A DNA stretch of 32,989 bases, from NCBI GenBank assembly GCA_022241605.1, contig JAKOMQ010000026.1, positions 1 to 32,989 on the forward strand. The letters run 5' to 3'. The translations under genes and the position numbers were made by a program. Under the pieces are notes generated by a model that was not told the origin of the DNA, ran no database searches, and saw nothing but the letters and a program-made list of their open reading frames with translations. The DNA is from Aquimonas sp. (lineage in GTDB: Bacteria > Pseudomonadota > Gammaproteobacteria > Xanthomonadales > Xanthomonadaceae). Positions 9,094 to 19,024 of the stretch are shown one piece after another (within the stretch, counting starts at the first letter, position 1; each line of letters starts with the position of its first letter).

Positions 9094-9620
9094 GAAGCCG
9101 AAGGCACCCAGGCCCGCATCCAGCAGATCAAGGCGCAGATGGCGGTGACCTCCCCTACAACGCCCGCTTTGCGGGCTACGCCTTCGCTTCATCGCTGCGC
9201 GATTCGCTCGGTCGGTCGCTTTGCGACAACGCCCGCTTTGCGGGCTACGCCTTCGCTTCATCGCTGCGCGATTCGCTCGGTCGGTCGCTTTGCGACAACG
9301 CCCGCTTTGCGGGCTACGCCTTCGCTTCATCGCTGCGCGATTCGCTCGGTCGGTCGCTTTGCGACAACGCCCGCTTTGCGGGCTACGCCTTCGCTTCATC
9401 GCTGCGCGATTCACTCTGTCGGTCGCTGCGCGACAACGCCCGCTTCGGGGGCTACGCCTTCGCTTCATCGCTGCGCGATTCACTCGGTCGGTCGCTGCGC
9501 CCCAACGCTGCCCTGCTGATGACCACCGAAGCCATGGTCGCCGAGCTGCCTAAGAAGGACGCCCCGGCGGCCAACCATGGCAACGGCCACGGCGGCAGCA
9601 TGGGTGGTATGGAGTTCTAA
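9094..9620 (+). pseudogene. groEL remnant R1: short internal piece, 69-bp array, then the C-terminal tail
   Basis: 9094-9153 encodes EAEGTQARIQQIKAQMAVTS, matching the chaperonin segment around residue 345-360 of GroEL. The frame then runs straight into the 69-bp array. After the array, in a different frame, 9504-9620 encodes NAALLMTTEAMVAELPKKD, followed by the Gly/Met-rich GroEL tail ending SMGGMEF and a stop. Roughly 150 chaperonin codons between the two pieces are missing and the apical and N-terminal domains are absent, so this cannot make a chaperonin. A terminator-like hairpin follows 28 bp after the stop, suggesting the groEL 3' flank came along. Confidence 0.85.
9157..9503 (+). repeat. 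Tandem array of about five 69-bp units (array 1)
   Basis: Five head-to-tail units of 69 bp; the same bases recur at exact 69-bp steps, for example GCGACAACG at 9223 and 9292. Each unit contains GCCCGC-TTT-GCGGGC, a small hairpin, and two copies of a CGCTGCGCGA-like word. The first units carry CGCTTTGCG and the last two CGCTGCGCG. Being 23 codons long, the unit has no stop in the groEL-linked frame and gives a repeating peptide ([20 protein letters not shown]). It is bounded on both sides by groEL fragments. Confidence 0.95.
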
Positions 9621-9647
9621 GTCCTGCTTTCCAACACGTTTGACCAC

Positions 9648-9672
9648 AAGGCCCGGCCTTGTGCCGGGCTTT
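9648..9672. terminator. Terminator-like hairpin after groEL tail R1
   Basis: AAGGCCCGGC pairs with GCCGGGCTTT (one G-T) around loop CTTGT. It starts 28 bp after the groEL-tail stop at 9620. The loop CTTGT is shared with the hairpin after groEL remnant R4 (27171-27204), consistent with both being descendants of a groEL terminator. Confidence 0.65.
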
Positions 9673-9739
9673 GTGCATGTGGCGTGTCAATCGTCGCTGA
9701 CTGGCGTCAGCGTGATGTCGCTTAACACGGGCGGCTGTG

Positions 9740-10049
9740 CTAGCTGCTAACGGCGCTTGTAGCGACGGCTAGATCGGCCTCTTCGATCACAGGATAGGTA
9801 GCGGTGCTTTCAATCCAGGCCACCAAGCTGTCGTAGGTGGCCGACACCTGCGCTGCCTTTTTGAAGTGCGCATTGCCAGATCGTAACCACTCGCCATCCG
9901 AGATCTGCAAGTAGCTTGGACACTCGCTTGTCACGATTCCGGTTCGTATCCAGCTTTGTCATCCAAAGCTGCTTGCGAGTCGCTGGAGTCGTCGCAAAGC
10001 GACAGCCTTTGTGGCGATCCCAGAAACACCCGTGGAAGGCAGCCTCTAC
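9740..10049 (-). pseudogene. vsr: Remnant of a Vsr (very short patch repair) endonuclease gene
   Basis: Vsr nicks next to T:G mismatches arising at methylated cytosines, and its gene normally sits beside a dcm-type methyltransferase. Minus-strand translation gives the family core: AAFHGCFWDRHKGCRF, then TTPATRKQLWMTKLDTNRNRD and LGWRVVTIWQCAL. The first 60 or so residues, with the catalytic Asp region, are missing; the similarity stops at 10049, where module A begins. After WQCAL the frame slips by one base near 9866, and the C-terminus (KKAAQVSATYDSLVAWIE) continues in another frame to a stop at 9740. No methyltransferase is present in the window. It is 5'-truncated and frameshifted, hence non-functional. 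Confidence 0.8.
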
Positions 10050-10071
10050 CGTTCGAGTCTGTCGCGGTCGC

Positions 10072-10424
10072 TCAGGCGGCTTGGCCAGCCCGGCGCGCCG
10101 CAACGAAGGCGCGCACCATCAGAACCAGCAGAACAGCGCACAGCGTCAGCATGTCCAAGTTGACTCCCAAAGCCAGTGGGCTCATTTGCGCGGCGCGAAT
10201 CAGCAAGGCGGCCGCAGGCGCGAGGGACCCGAGCAGGGCCACCACGGCGGCCATGTGCATCAGGTGCTTACGCGCACCATCGACAGGCAGGGCGAGGCCG
10301 GCGACAGCGCCCAGGGCAATGCCGACGTAGCGGGAAGCAGTGCGTTGCTGCTCGACCACGTGGCGAAGACGCCCACGCCTAGCAGGATCAGCAGGGCGGC
10401 AAAGATCAGGGTCGTGTTGGGCAT
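10072..10424 (-). pseudogene. Small four-helix membrane protein, copy A, frameshifted
   Basis: Aligned with the intact copy at 24832-25185, this copy starts with MPNTTLIFAALLILLGVGVF and ends with MVRAFVAARRAGQAA, but one base is missing near 10330 (353 bp here, 354 bp in copy B). The shift separates the first helix from the rest. The parental protein is about 117 residues with four predicted helices and no known function. High similarity outside the lesion indicates recent decay. Confidence 0.75.
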
Positions 10425-10931
10425 CGGTCGGCTCGCGCTGTCTGAAATTCGCTTTCGAAAATGGCGGAGCGGTCGTCGCCGGGCCGTCATCGCGCGCTGG
10501 CCTGTGCGCCGATCCACGTCTGTGGACACGGGTGGCCGGTCAGCCGACCCCGACCGCTTGGGCCGCTGGCGTCGTTCGCCCGGACAAACGTCGCCAGCGG
10601 CCGCCCAACACGTGCTCCGCGGTCGGCAGGAGCTTGGAAGGCGAAGCACAGGGTGTTTCAAGGCCTGCTTGGCGTGGCCACGGTGCTGGGTTCACCGCAG
10701 CGGTGGTGCAGCTCAACAGCTTCAGCCTCATCCTCGGCAGGATCGAGTACGAGCACCGTAGTGCGCATACTGCCTGCGGAAGCGGAGTGCCCCGATTCTG
10801 CCGAAGGCGGCCAAGGCGAGCACCAAAAAGCGACACGATGCTGCCAAGCCCCAAACGGCTCGGCAGGCTGGCCGCAAAGGGCGCTCGAATTTCGCGGGCT
10901 CGTGACGGCGCTTCGCTGTCAAGGCGCTTCG
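10425..10931. other. Spacer between the two genes of module copy A
   Basis: Both ends match the 207-bp spacer of copy B (GCCGGGCCGTCATC near 10477 and AGCGACACGATGC near 10828). Roughly 10490-10825 has no counterpart there and encodes nothing I recognise. It may be an insertion in A or a deletion in B. Confidence 0.5.
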
Positions 10932-11483
10932 ATGGGGCTCGTCGCCAAGAAGGTGAAACTGGAGTGTAATCCCGCATTCTGAAATTCGCATTTCCCCCGG
11001 CCATTCGTCGTCGTCGGCTTGCCATCGGCGGCGCCCTGTTCCTCGCCTTCGATGCTCTGCTCATGGGCGTCGGCGTGGCCGTTATCACCCGCGGCGCTGG
11101 GCGCGGGCGTGTCGATGTTGCTGGCGTGGGCGCTGGTGCGCCCCCCGATGGCGGCACTGGTGGACGGCGTGCTGCGCATCGAGGCGGCGCATCGTCACTT
11201 CGTGCCAAACCGCCAAGCCCTGCGCGGCGTGCGTATCGTCAAACTCGACGTTTCCAGCGCGCCGGGCGACATGCTGCCCAAGCCGCTGCTTGAGCGGTCG
11301 TGGTGATCGACCGGCGACGCGATGGGATAGCAGATCGACGGCTGCGGCGAACCGGGGTTCTGCGTGGCCACGCGGATCGGCGCGGCGCTGCAGATCGAAA
11401 GCGGTATTGGCGCGCCGCTGTGGACACCCAGCGATCCGGCAGCGGTCGCGCAGGCCTTGCGCGAGGAGGCAGGGCCGCGCTGA
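10932..11483 (+). pseudogene. Module plus-strand membrane protein, copy A, inactivated
   Basis: Homologous throughout to the intact 25393-25977 gene. Lesions visible by comparison: about 32 bp missing after the GCCGTTATCACCC word near 11093, which shifts the frame; TGA at 11304-11306 where copy B has the second Trp codon of SWWST; and TAG at 11328-11330 where copy B has Trp (GDAMGW). The C-terminal region (DPAAVAQALRE) is still readable. Its partner gene in the same module copy is also broken, so copy A as a whole looks dead. Confidence 0.8.
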
Positions 11484-11535
11484 TCGCCTTGGTCGGGTCG
11501 CGCGACACGCCGAGCGCACCAGGCTCGCGGCCCGA

Positions 11536-11622
11536 TGTGCGGCAACGCCCGCTGAGCAGGCTACGCCTTCGCTGCATCGCTACATCGCTACATCGCTGCG
11601 CTATTCGCTTGCTCCGCGCGTT
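11536..11622 (+). repeat. Diverged single unit of the 69-bp repeat next to module A
   Basis: CAACGCCCGCTGAGCAGGCTACGCC followed by CTTCGCTGCATCGCT and GCTATTCGCTTGCTCCGC is a degenerate unit of the array repeat. It contains a local triplication of the CATCGCTA word. It begins about 53 bp after the stop of the module plus-strand gene, as in copies B and C. No groEL sequence flanks it here. Confidence 0.7.
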
Positions 11623-12358
11623 GCTTGCTGTGCCCCGCTGCAGTCCTGCGGCAGGTCGAGGTGCGCGCGCCACTACCGCCCGCTCTGTGCCCGAGCACCC
11701 ACTCCGATGGGTGCTGATCGAGGTTCACTACCGGGAAGACACGGCACGCACCGTGGCGGAGCACCGCTCTTTGCCAGCGCAAGTGCGCAAGGCGTTCGAG
11801 GACGTCTGCGCGGGAGGGCCTCGCGCACAACTACCCGCGGGTGGCGTCGGCCCAGTGCGACAGGGAGAGGCTTGTGGCCCTCTGCTGAACGTCGCTCGGC
11901 TTCTGTCGCAGCAGGGCAGCGTGGCGCATCGCCGATTCCGCCACGTGGTCGAGGAAGTGGTCGGTAGGCGGTCGGTGCGGCACCGGGCGCATGCGTCACG
12001 ATCGCAAGACCAGCGTGTACGAAGCCTGGATCTGGCGCACCAAGGTGCGGATGCTGCTGCGACGCCTGAGCGCCCGATCCGTCAATGCCCACCCTGGTGT
12101 CGCTGAGCGCTTCCAACTGCGCTCGAACAAATGAATGGTCTGCAGAAGGCTGCGTGATCAAGCGGTCGCGCGGTCGATACAGCGACGCTGCCCATGAAGC
12201 CTCTGACTGCGATTCGTACGCGTTTGAATTGATCCGCACCGCGATCACATGACGCACAGAGCAGGCACGGCGGCTGATGAGGTCCGAAGCGGCGTGATTG
12301 ACCCGCATTCCCATCCGGTCTACCGTGGTGGACAGCAGCCAAACCTGCGAGATTCTCC
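11623..12358. other. Region of decayed or unassigned sequence
   Basis: Frames on both strands are open for moderate lengths, as expected at this GC content, but none shows a recognisable domain. One short frame (11991-12134) looks more coding-like than the rest and is listed separately. I see no tRNA, array or IS end. Confidence 0.45.
11991..12134 (+). CDS. Possible small protein or gene remnant, unknown
   Basis: 47 residues from ATG, beginning MRHDRKTSVYEAWIWRTKV and then MLLRRLSARSV, ending at TGA 12132-12134. Amino-acid composition is protein-like (Tyr, Trp, amphipathic basic helix), but there is no ribosome-binding site. It could equally be the C-terminal end of a larger decayed gene whose upstream part lies in other frames of 11700-11990. 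I do not recognise the family. Confidence 0.25.
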   Translation: MRHDRKTSVYEAWIWRTKVRMLLRRLSARSVNAHPGVAERFQLRSNK

Positions 12359-14176
12359 ATGGCGTCCGGACTGCATTCCTGCCTGCTCGCGAAGTTTCTT
12401 GCTGTGCCCGTAATGCTCGTGCACCAGGCCCAGCAGGCCGAGCAGACCGGTTCCGACTGGATCAACTCCGATTTCAGGGTCAACGGGAGTTCGACAACCT
12501 CGTTGGCTGATATGCATTCGACCGGCACCGGCGCGACGGCCAAGGGCCAGATCCAGCCGCAGGTGCTGGTGTTCAATCAGGGCTTCGACTTCCTGATTCC
12601 GTACCGGAATATCTTCGATTTCGACCAGCTCGCTGCAACGGGCTCGTTCTCTGATATCACGCGCAATGGAATCCGTGTCCGCAGCGTCGTCAGCGGCATC
12701 GGTGTTCCCTGGGTCCATCTCAGCGGCAGCCCGATCTCCGGCCGCGTGGCGCGACAGCCGGATGCGTCGGAGCGCTGGACCGTCGATCTGCCGCCAGGCA
12801 GTCATGCCTTCGAGTTCCGAATGTGGGAGAGCAGTATTCCTGGCACCGCACCCGACCAGTGCTTCAACTTCAACTCCTGCACCGACACGCTGTACCGACT
12901 GCGCGCTTACAGCGGCGCCACCCTGCTGCAGCGCGTTGATTTTTCGCCTTACAACAATCGCCTGAACACGGTCGCCCTGTGGAGCAGGCAGCCGATCACC
13001 CGCATCGAGCTGTTCGGAGAGGTCAACAACATCGACGACGAGTTTCTCGGTGATCTGCGCGCTGGCGCCAATCCGCCGCCGGTGGGTCTGGCCCACCATG
13101 TTTCGCGTGAGCATTCAAACTTTGGACTGCATGCCGCGCTCAGAGCCGGCCGTGCCCTGATCAGCGACTCGGCCGGGTTCGAGTACTGGCGCAAGGGTGG
13201 GGATGGTGCCTGGACCTACGAGAACCGCCTTGATCTCAGCGGAACAATCGATCGGCTCGCCTTGAGCCCGGAGCATGCCGTGGTCGCCTCTGGCGGCCAG
13301 CTGCGCATCTACCGGATCCAGGGAGACGCCCCATGGTTGTGGCCGCTGACCACGATCAGCTACCCGGGCGTGGCGAGGTCGCTGGATATCGACGGCGACT
13401 GGATAGCCCTCGGTCTCGCCAACGAGGTTCGTTTGCATCGCCGCGATAGCCAAAGCTGGCGCTTCGAAGGCACCCTGACCCCAGATCCACCCATTCCGAA
13501 TGCAAGCGAGTTCGGGCCCGGGCTGGACCTCCACGGCGAGCGACTGGCGGTGAGTGCAGGCGGCGGAATGTTCCATGTTTATCGCCGCAATGCGGCCGGC
13601 AGTTTCGTGGAAGAGTTCCGGCAGACCCAGCAGTTGAGCGTCAATAGCTCGCTCGCACTCTCTGATTCCACCCTGGTACTCCAATCCCTTGAAGGCGCGC
13701 TGCGTCTGTACGAGGAGTACAGCCCAGGCTTCTGGAGAGAGACCGGCCTCGTTTCTGCGCAGTCGCCTGCCCCAATCGGCCTGTCCCTCGGGCGCGCCGT
13801 GCGCGCGGACGGCGATCGACTCATCCAGTTGGAGGACTTCCAACTCAACGATTCGCCGAATTTCCGGCAAGTGGTCTCGATCTGGGCACGCAAGGCGGAC
13901 GGCCAACTGGAACGTACTGCCGTTTTCGTCGACCCGCATCTGCCGTTCCCAGCTTCGGCCAACCTCGGCAGCAACGGGCGTGCCTTCGCGCTGGACGGCG
14001 ATGATCTGCTTTTCGGCCAACCCGGCTCGGACCTGTGCCTCGGCACGGGCTTTTCGTTTCTCGGCGACAACGGCAGCCAGAACTACCGGAGCGTCTGCGG
14101 ACAGCGCTCCGGTGCAGTCTATTTCGCACGAGCTTCGAAACTCGGCGTGGTGTTCGAGTCGGGCTTCGAGCCCTGA
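12359..14176 (+). CDS. Exported propeller-like protein with C-terminal VFESGFEP motif
   Basis: 605 residues. The N-terminus is moderately hydrophobic (CLLAKFLAVPVMLVHQ) but a poor signal peptide, and no clear ribosome-binding site precedes ATG 12359, so the true 5' end may be lost or the start misplaced. Residues about 30-235 form a beta-rich domain with an internal Cys pair (QCFNFNSCTD). Residues about 245-590 consist of 45-60-residue beta segments resembling FG-GAP or WD-like blades (LDLHGERLAVSAGGGMFHVY; RAFALDGDDLLFGQPGSD). It ends with GVVFESGFEP, a C-terminal motif shared with 23006-24238 and 26046-26425. Probably secreted or envelope-attached; function unknown. Confidence 0.7.
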   Translation: MASGLHSCLLAKFLAVPVMLVHQAQQAEQTGSDWINSDFRVNGSSTTSLADMHSTGTGATAKGQIQPQVLVFNQGFDFLIPYRNIFDFDQLAATGSFSDITRNGIRVRSVVSGIGVPWVHLSGSPISGRVARQPDASERWTVDLPPGSHAFEFRMWESSIPGTAPDQCFNFNSCTDTLYRLRAYSGATLLQRVDFSPYNNRLNTVALWSRQPITRIELFGEVNNIDDEFLGDLRAGANPPPVGLAHHVSREHSNFGLHAALRAGRALISDSAGFEYWRKGGDGAWTYENRLDLSGTIDRLALSPEHAVVASGGQLRIYRIQGDAPWLWPLTTISYPGVARSLDIDGDWIALGLANEVRLHRRDSQSWRFEGTLTPDPPIPNASEFGPGLDLHGERLAVSAGGGMFHVYRRNAAGSFVEEFRQTQQLSVNSSLALSDSTLVLQSLEGALRLYEEYSPGFWRETGLVSAQSPAPIGLSLGRAVRADGDRLIQLEDFQLNDSPNFRQVVSIWARKADGQLERTAVFVDPHLPFPASANLGSNGRAFALDGDDLLFGQPGSDLCLGTGFSFLGDNGSQNYRSVCGQRSGAVYFARASKLGVVFESGFEP

Positions 14177-14214
14177 GCGGGCGGGAAGAACCGTGGGTGA
14201 GGGGATGACACGCT

Positions 14215-15902
<1,688 letters not shown>

Positions 15903-15998
15903 GGTTGCATGCATTGAGTCAAGCGCCGACCCAATCCGGCCCAAGCTCAGCTTCGCACGGAGCCGGCCCTGCTCGATCTTGCCCGCGCTTGAGCGGGG

Positions 15999-17651
15999 CT
16001 ATACGTCGCGTGCGGGGTCGGGCAGTGCTGACGCCTCTCCGGCATTCGAGTCGAGTGTGCTCCAGGGCAAACGGTGGGTCGTGCGTTCGATCAGACGCCG
16101 TACCTTGGGCGGATCCGACCCGCGATGCAGCGCGCGCAGCCGCTCCGGCACCTCGGCGTCATCGTGGGTGATGCGACCCCGGTGCCGAAGATAGTCCAGC
16201 CAGGTTGCGGTCTTGTAGCGTTCAACCCACAGCCGTGGGTCGTGCAGATCGCGCAGCAGCGCCCATTGGTGGGCGCCGTCGCGACGGCGGATGCGGCGAC
16301 GCTCCGCCATTGCCTGCAGAAAGGGCACGATATCGGCCTCGTCGATGATCCACTCGATGCTGACCACCACCGGCCCGGTTCGGGCGTCCACCGGCACCGC
16401 CGTCTCCGGCTCGCGATGCGGGCGCAAGGGGTCGAGATTACGCGGTTCGGACTGTTCCAGAGGCAGCAGCCAGCCCAGCGCCGTGCCGATCAGAAGCACC
16501 GCCGCCGCTGCCTGCAGAGCAGTGCCGACGCCGTGGGCCTCGGCCAGCGCGCCCCAGGTCCAGCTGCCCAGAGCCAATCCGCTGAAGGCGGCCATCTGAT
16601 ACAGGGCAAGCGCCCGTGCCACCACCCAACGCGGGGCTGAAAGCTGCACGGCGACATTGAAGGTCGAGAGCGCCAGCACCCAGCCTGCGCCGGCGGTCAG
16701 CAGCGCCATTGCGCTGAGCGTGAAACCTCCCCCCGCCGCGGCGACGAGCAGTGCGAGCGCAAGCCCGATGCTGGCCCCGCGAACGATGGCTTCAGTCGAG
16801 AGCCTGCGGCGCAGCCGGGCACTTCCGAGTGCAGCCAGAACCGCGCCTACGCCGAACGCGCCCAGCAGCAGGCCGTAGGTAAACGCCCCGCCATTGACCA
16901 GACCCGCGGCAATCAGGGGCAGCAAACCCAGCACCGCGCCCGCCCCCACGCCGAACAGCACGCTGCGCAGCAGCACCGTGCGGATCGTTGGCGACAGCAG
17001 CACGTAGCGCAGGCCCGCCGCCATCGCACTGCCCAGCCGCTCACGTGGCAGCACGCGCGGCTCGTACTCGGGACGCCAGCGCCACAGCACGGCAAACAGC
17101 CCCAGATAGCTGGCCGCATTCACCGCAAACGCGGCAGCCGCGCCGGCCGAAGCCACGATCGCGCCGCCGATCGCAGGGCCCGTGCTCCGGGCCAGATTGA
17201 AGCCCATGCTGTTCAGAGCCACAGCCGCGGGCACCTGCGCACGCGGAACCATGTCCTGCACCGAGGCCTGCCAAGCCGGCGCGTTGAATGCGCCGCCACA
17301 GCCGATCAGAAAGGTGAAAGCCAGCAGCAGCCAAGGCGTCAGCCAACCCAGCCAGGCGCAGACCGCCAGCAAGATCGACACCACCAGCATGAAGCCCTGC
17401 GCCGCGAGCAGGATCCGTCGCCGGTCCAGGCCATCCGCCATCGCCCCGCCGATCAAGGAGAACAGCACCACCGGCAGTGCCACCGAGGTCTGCACCAGGG
17501 CCACCATGTCTGCCCGCTGGGTGATCTCCAGCATCAGCCAGGCCGCTCCAACGGACTGGATCAGCGCGCCAAAGTTCGAGATCAGGCTGGCCAGCCAGAC
17601 CTTGCGAAAGATCGCGGTTCGAAACGGAGACCCGCTGTCTGAAGCATCCAT
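15999..17651 (-). CDS. MFS exporter of the MFS_3/EntS type with C-terminal ABM-like domain
   Basis: 550 residues from ATG at 17651; an upstream ATG at 17702 is possible, but the sequence between is not family-like and overlaps the divergent gene. About twelve hydrophobic helices fill residues 10-405. The loop motif between helices 2 and 3 (GGAMADGLDRRRIL) and the GCGGAFNAPAWQASVQDMVP segment are typical of PF05977 transporters. After the last helix a soluble domain (about 427-525; VVVSIEWIIDEADIVPFLQ, then RRRDGAHQWALLRDL and WVERYKTATWLDYLRH) matches the monooxygenase-like tail of this family. Such proteins export siderophores, macrolides or other small molecules by proton antiport; the substrate here is unknown. 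Confidence 0.85.
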   Translation of the reverse strand: MDASDSGSPFRTAIFRKVWLASLISNFGALIQSVGAAWLMLEITQRADMVALVQTSVALPVVLFSLIGGAMADGLDRRRILLAAQGFMLVVSILLAVCAWLGWLTPWLLLAFTFLIGCGGAFNAPAWQASVQDMVPRAQVPAAVALNSMGFNLARSTGPAIGGAIVASAGAAAAFAVNAASYLGLFAVLWRWRPEYEPRVLPRERLGSAMAAGLRYVLLSPTIRTVLLRSVLFGVGAGAVLGLLPLIAAGLVNGGAFTYGLLLGAFGVGAVLAALGSARLRRRLSTEAIVRGASIGLALALLVAAAGGGFTLSAMALLTAGAGWVLALSTFNVAVQLSAPRWVVARALALYQMAAFSGLALGSWTWGALAEAHGVGTALQAAAAVLLIGTALGWLLPLEQSEPRNLDPLRPHREPETAVPVDARTGPVVVSIEWIIDEADIVPFLQAMAERRRIRRRDGAHQWALLRDLHDPRLWVERYKTATWLDYLRHRGRITHDDAEVPERLRALHRGSDPPKVRRLIERTTHRLPWSTLDSNAGEASALPDPARDV

Positions 17652-17695
17652 CGCTGCATTGTAGGTGCCCGCCGGAACACGCGTCGCCGCGATCC

Positions 17696-18340
17696 ATGGC
17701 AACGGAGCGCCCAGACAGGCGGCCTGAGAAGCTCCAGCCTAAGCGTTCTATGCCTGAACGACTCGGCGATCCGCACGCCTTTGGGCCTCTCGCGGCCTTG
17801 CTCCAAGACATGCGCGTACTTGAGTTGCCCCAATCGTTCAGCTCTGGCCTTCGGTACATGCAGTGGAGGCAGACCGGCTGCGCGGTGCTGCGCGGGACAA
17901 TGTTGTCGAGCGGTGCTGTGGCTGAACTGCAGTCGATGCAGGATTTCCAGGCCATGCTGTGTGCACCGCATCCCTCCGGCTCGGAGGTGGCGGCCTGGCT
18001 GCACGATCCATCCTGCGTGGGCGACATGCTCAACGGCCGCTGGCAGACTTGGGAGAGCTCGGATACCCATCGCCACGCAAGCTGGTTCGCGCAGCTGGAG
18101 GACGTCGGGGGTCGACCATTGGGCACGCTGATCGAGGATAAAGCCAGGCTGCTCAACTACCAGCTCGTGCAAGGCGGGCCGCGCAGGCTTCTCCTGCACC
18201 TGGGCGACATCAATCGCTCGGGGCTCGCGCGGGCCAGGCGAGCCTTGAGGCAATGGCTGCAGGCGTGTGGGCTGGGTCAGGTGAAAATGGAAGATCGCCT
18301 CGCCTGTGCTCCGCAGTTCGTACGCAGGGACAAGCTGTAG
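17696..18340 (+). CDS. Unknown cytoplasmic protein, divergent from the MFS exporter
   Basis: 214 residues from the first ATG; 17750 (MPERLGDPHAFGPL) is an alternative. I do not recognise the family. No signal peptide or membrane helix is seen; the protein is Trp- and Leu-rich (WQTWESSDTHRHASWFAQLE) with a basic helical C-terminus (SGLARARRALRQWLQACG). Codon use is GC3-rich and consistent along the length, which supports real coding. It starts 44 bp from the divergent MFS start, so the two may share a control region. Confidence 0.6.
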   Translation: MATERPDRRPEKLQPKRSMPERLGDPHAFGPLAALLQDMRVLELPQSFSSGLRYMQWRQTGCAVLRGTMLSSGAVAELQSMQDFQAMLCAPHPSGSEVAAWLHDPSCVGDMLNGRWQTWESSDTHRHASWFAQLEDVGGRPLGTLIEDKARLLNYQLVQGGPRRLLLHLGDINRSGLARARRALRQWLQACGLGQVKMEDRLACAPQFVRRDKL

Positions 18341-19024
18341 CGGGTGCTGCGCGAGCGTGCCGAATGGGCGTGTCGCGCTGCGGTTGGAGGATTGTCGTGA
18401 AAGCGTCTTGGTAAGTTTGCTGTGCGTGCGCTTCAAACGGGCCCGATGGCTCCTTCATCGTGCGGCGCAGTGCGTCACCCTCCGCTTGCAGGGTAGAGAA
18501 GCGCAGCGCATCAACCAAAATTCAGCCTCAGACTTGGACAGGACCCGGGTCGAGTCCCGCGCCCTGAAGACCCAGGAGACACCTCGCCCCGACCGAAGCG
18601 AAGCGCAAGGCCCCCGACGCACGGCTCTAGCGCGCATTCGCGGTGCAACCCCGCTGCGCCAAGCTCAGAGCGTGTGAAGAAACCCGGGCGCCGCAGCGAG
18701 GGCGTCCAGCGGCGGCCGCAGTAGGCGGGTGTTTTTTTCACAGGCTTTCAGGCCTGCACGGGCAGGAAAGAGACCGGACGAGAGCGGAAACGACGGGGCC
18801 GAAAGGCGCACACGGGCTATTGCGGCGCGCAGGCTGGCGGCCGCGCCTCCATTGCGCTGGGCGGCTGGCATCGGTTCCAGGGCATGCGGTGCAGGCTTGA
18901 TCGCACTGGCTATGTGCGGCAGCCGCTGAATGGGGCGGGCGGTGGGCCTGCTACGCTGCGGCCGCGCGGCAACGGTGCCGGCGTTCGGGCAGCTGCCGAC
19001 ACCGCAGCTAGGGGAGAGCGGTAG
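18341..19024. other. Long intergenic region containing a hairpin repeat element
   Basis: No convincing gene: short frames occur on both strands but without motifs or ribosome-binding sites. The stretch holds the MITE-like element at 18669-18746. The last 20 bp provide the ribosome-binding site (AGGGGAGAG) of the peptidase gene at 19025. Confidence 0.55.
18669..18746. repeat. 78-bp imperfect inverted-repeat element, MITE- or REP-like
   Basis: The left end AGCGTGTGAAGAAACCCG and the reverse complement of the right end, AGCCTGTGAAAAAAACACCCG, are near matches, enclosing a GC-rich core with its own GCCGC/GCGGC pairing. A run of seven T residues lies in the right arm, so transcripts entering from the left could terminate. 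Whether it is a mobile miniature element or a decorated terminator cannot be told from one copy. Confidence 0.5.

Larger units (their letters stand above)
10045..11535. repeat. Duplicated two-gene module, copy A (decayed)
   Basis: Shares sequence with copy B (24805-26023). The left edge is at a common ACCGTTCGAG word; then a convergent-edge membrane gene on the minus strand, a spacer, and a plus-strand gene, ending at a common GAGCGCACC(A/G)GGCT word about 30-40 bp after the stop. Both genes in copy A are broken and the spacer carries about 300 bp not found in copy B. The left edge coincides with the point where vsr is truncated; the right edge is followed by a piece of the 69-bp repeat. Confidence 0.75.

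Noticed and set aside
18511..18741. 76-codon minus frame over the inverted-repeat element
   Set aside because: It is generated by the MITE-like repeat and its GC-rich flank; no ribosome-binding site, no domain.
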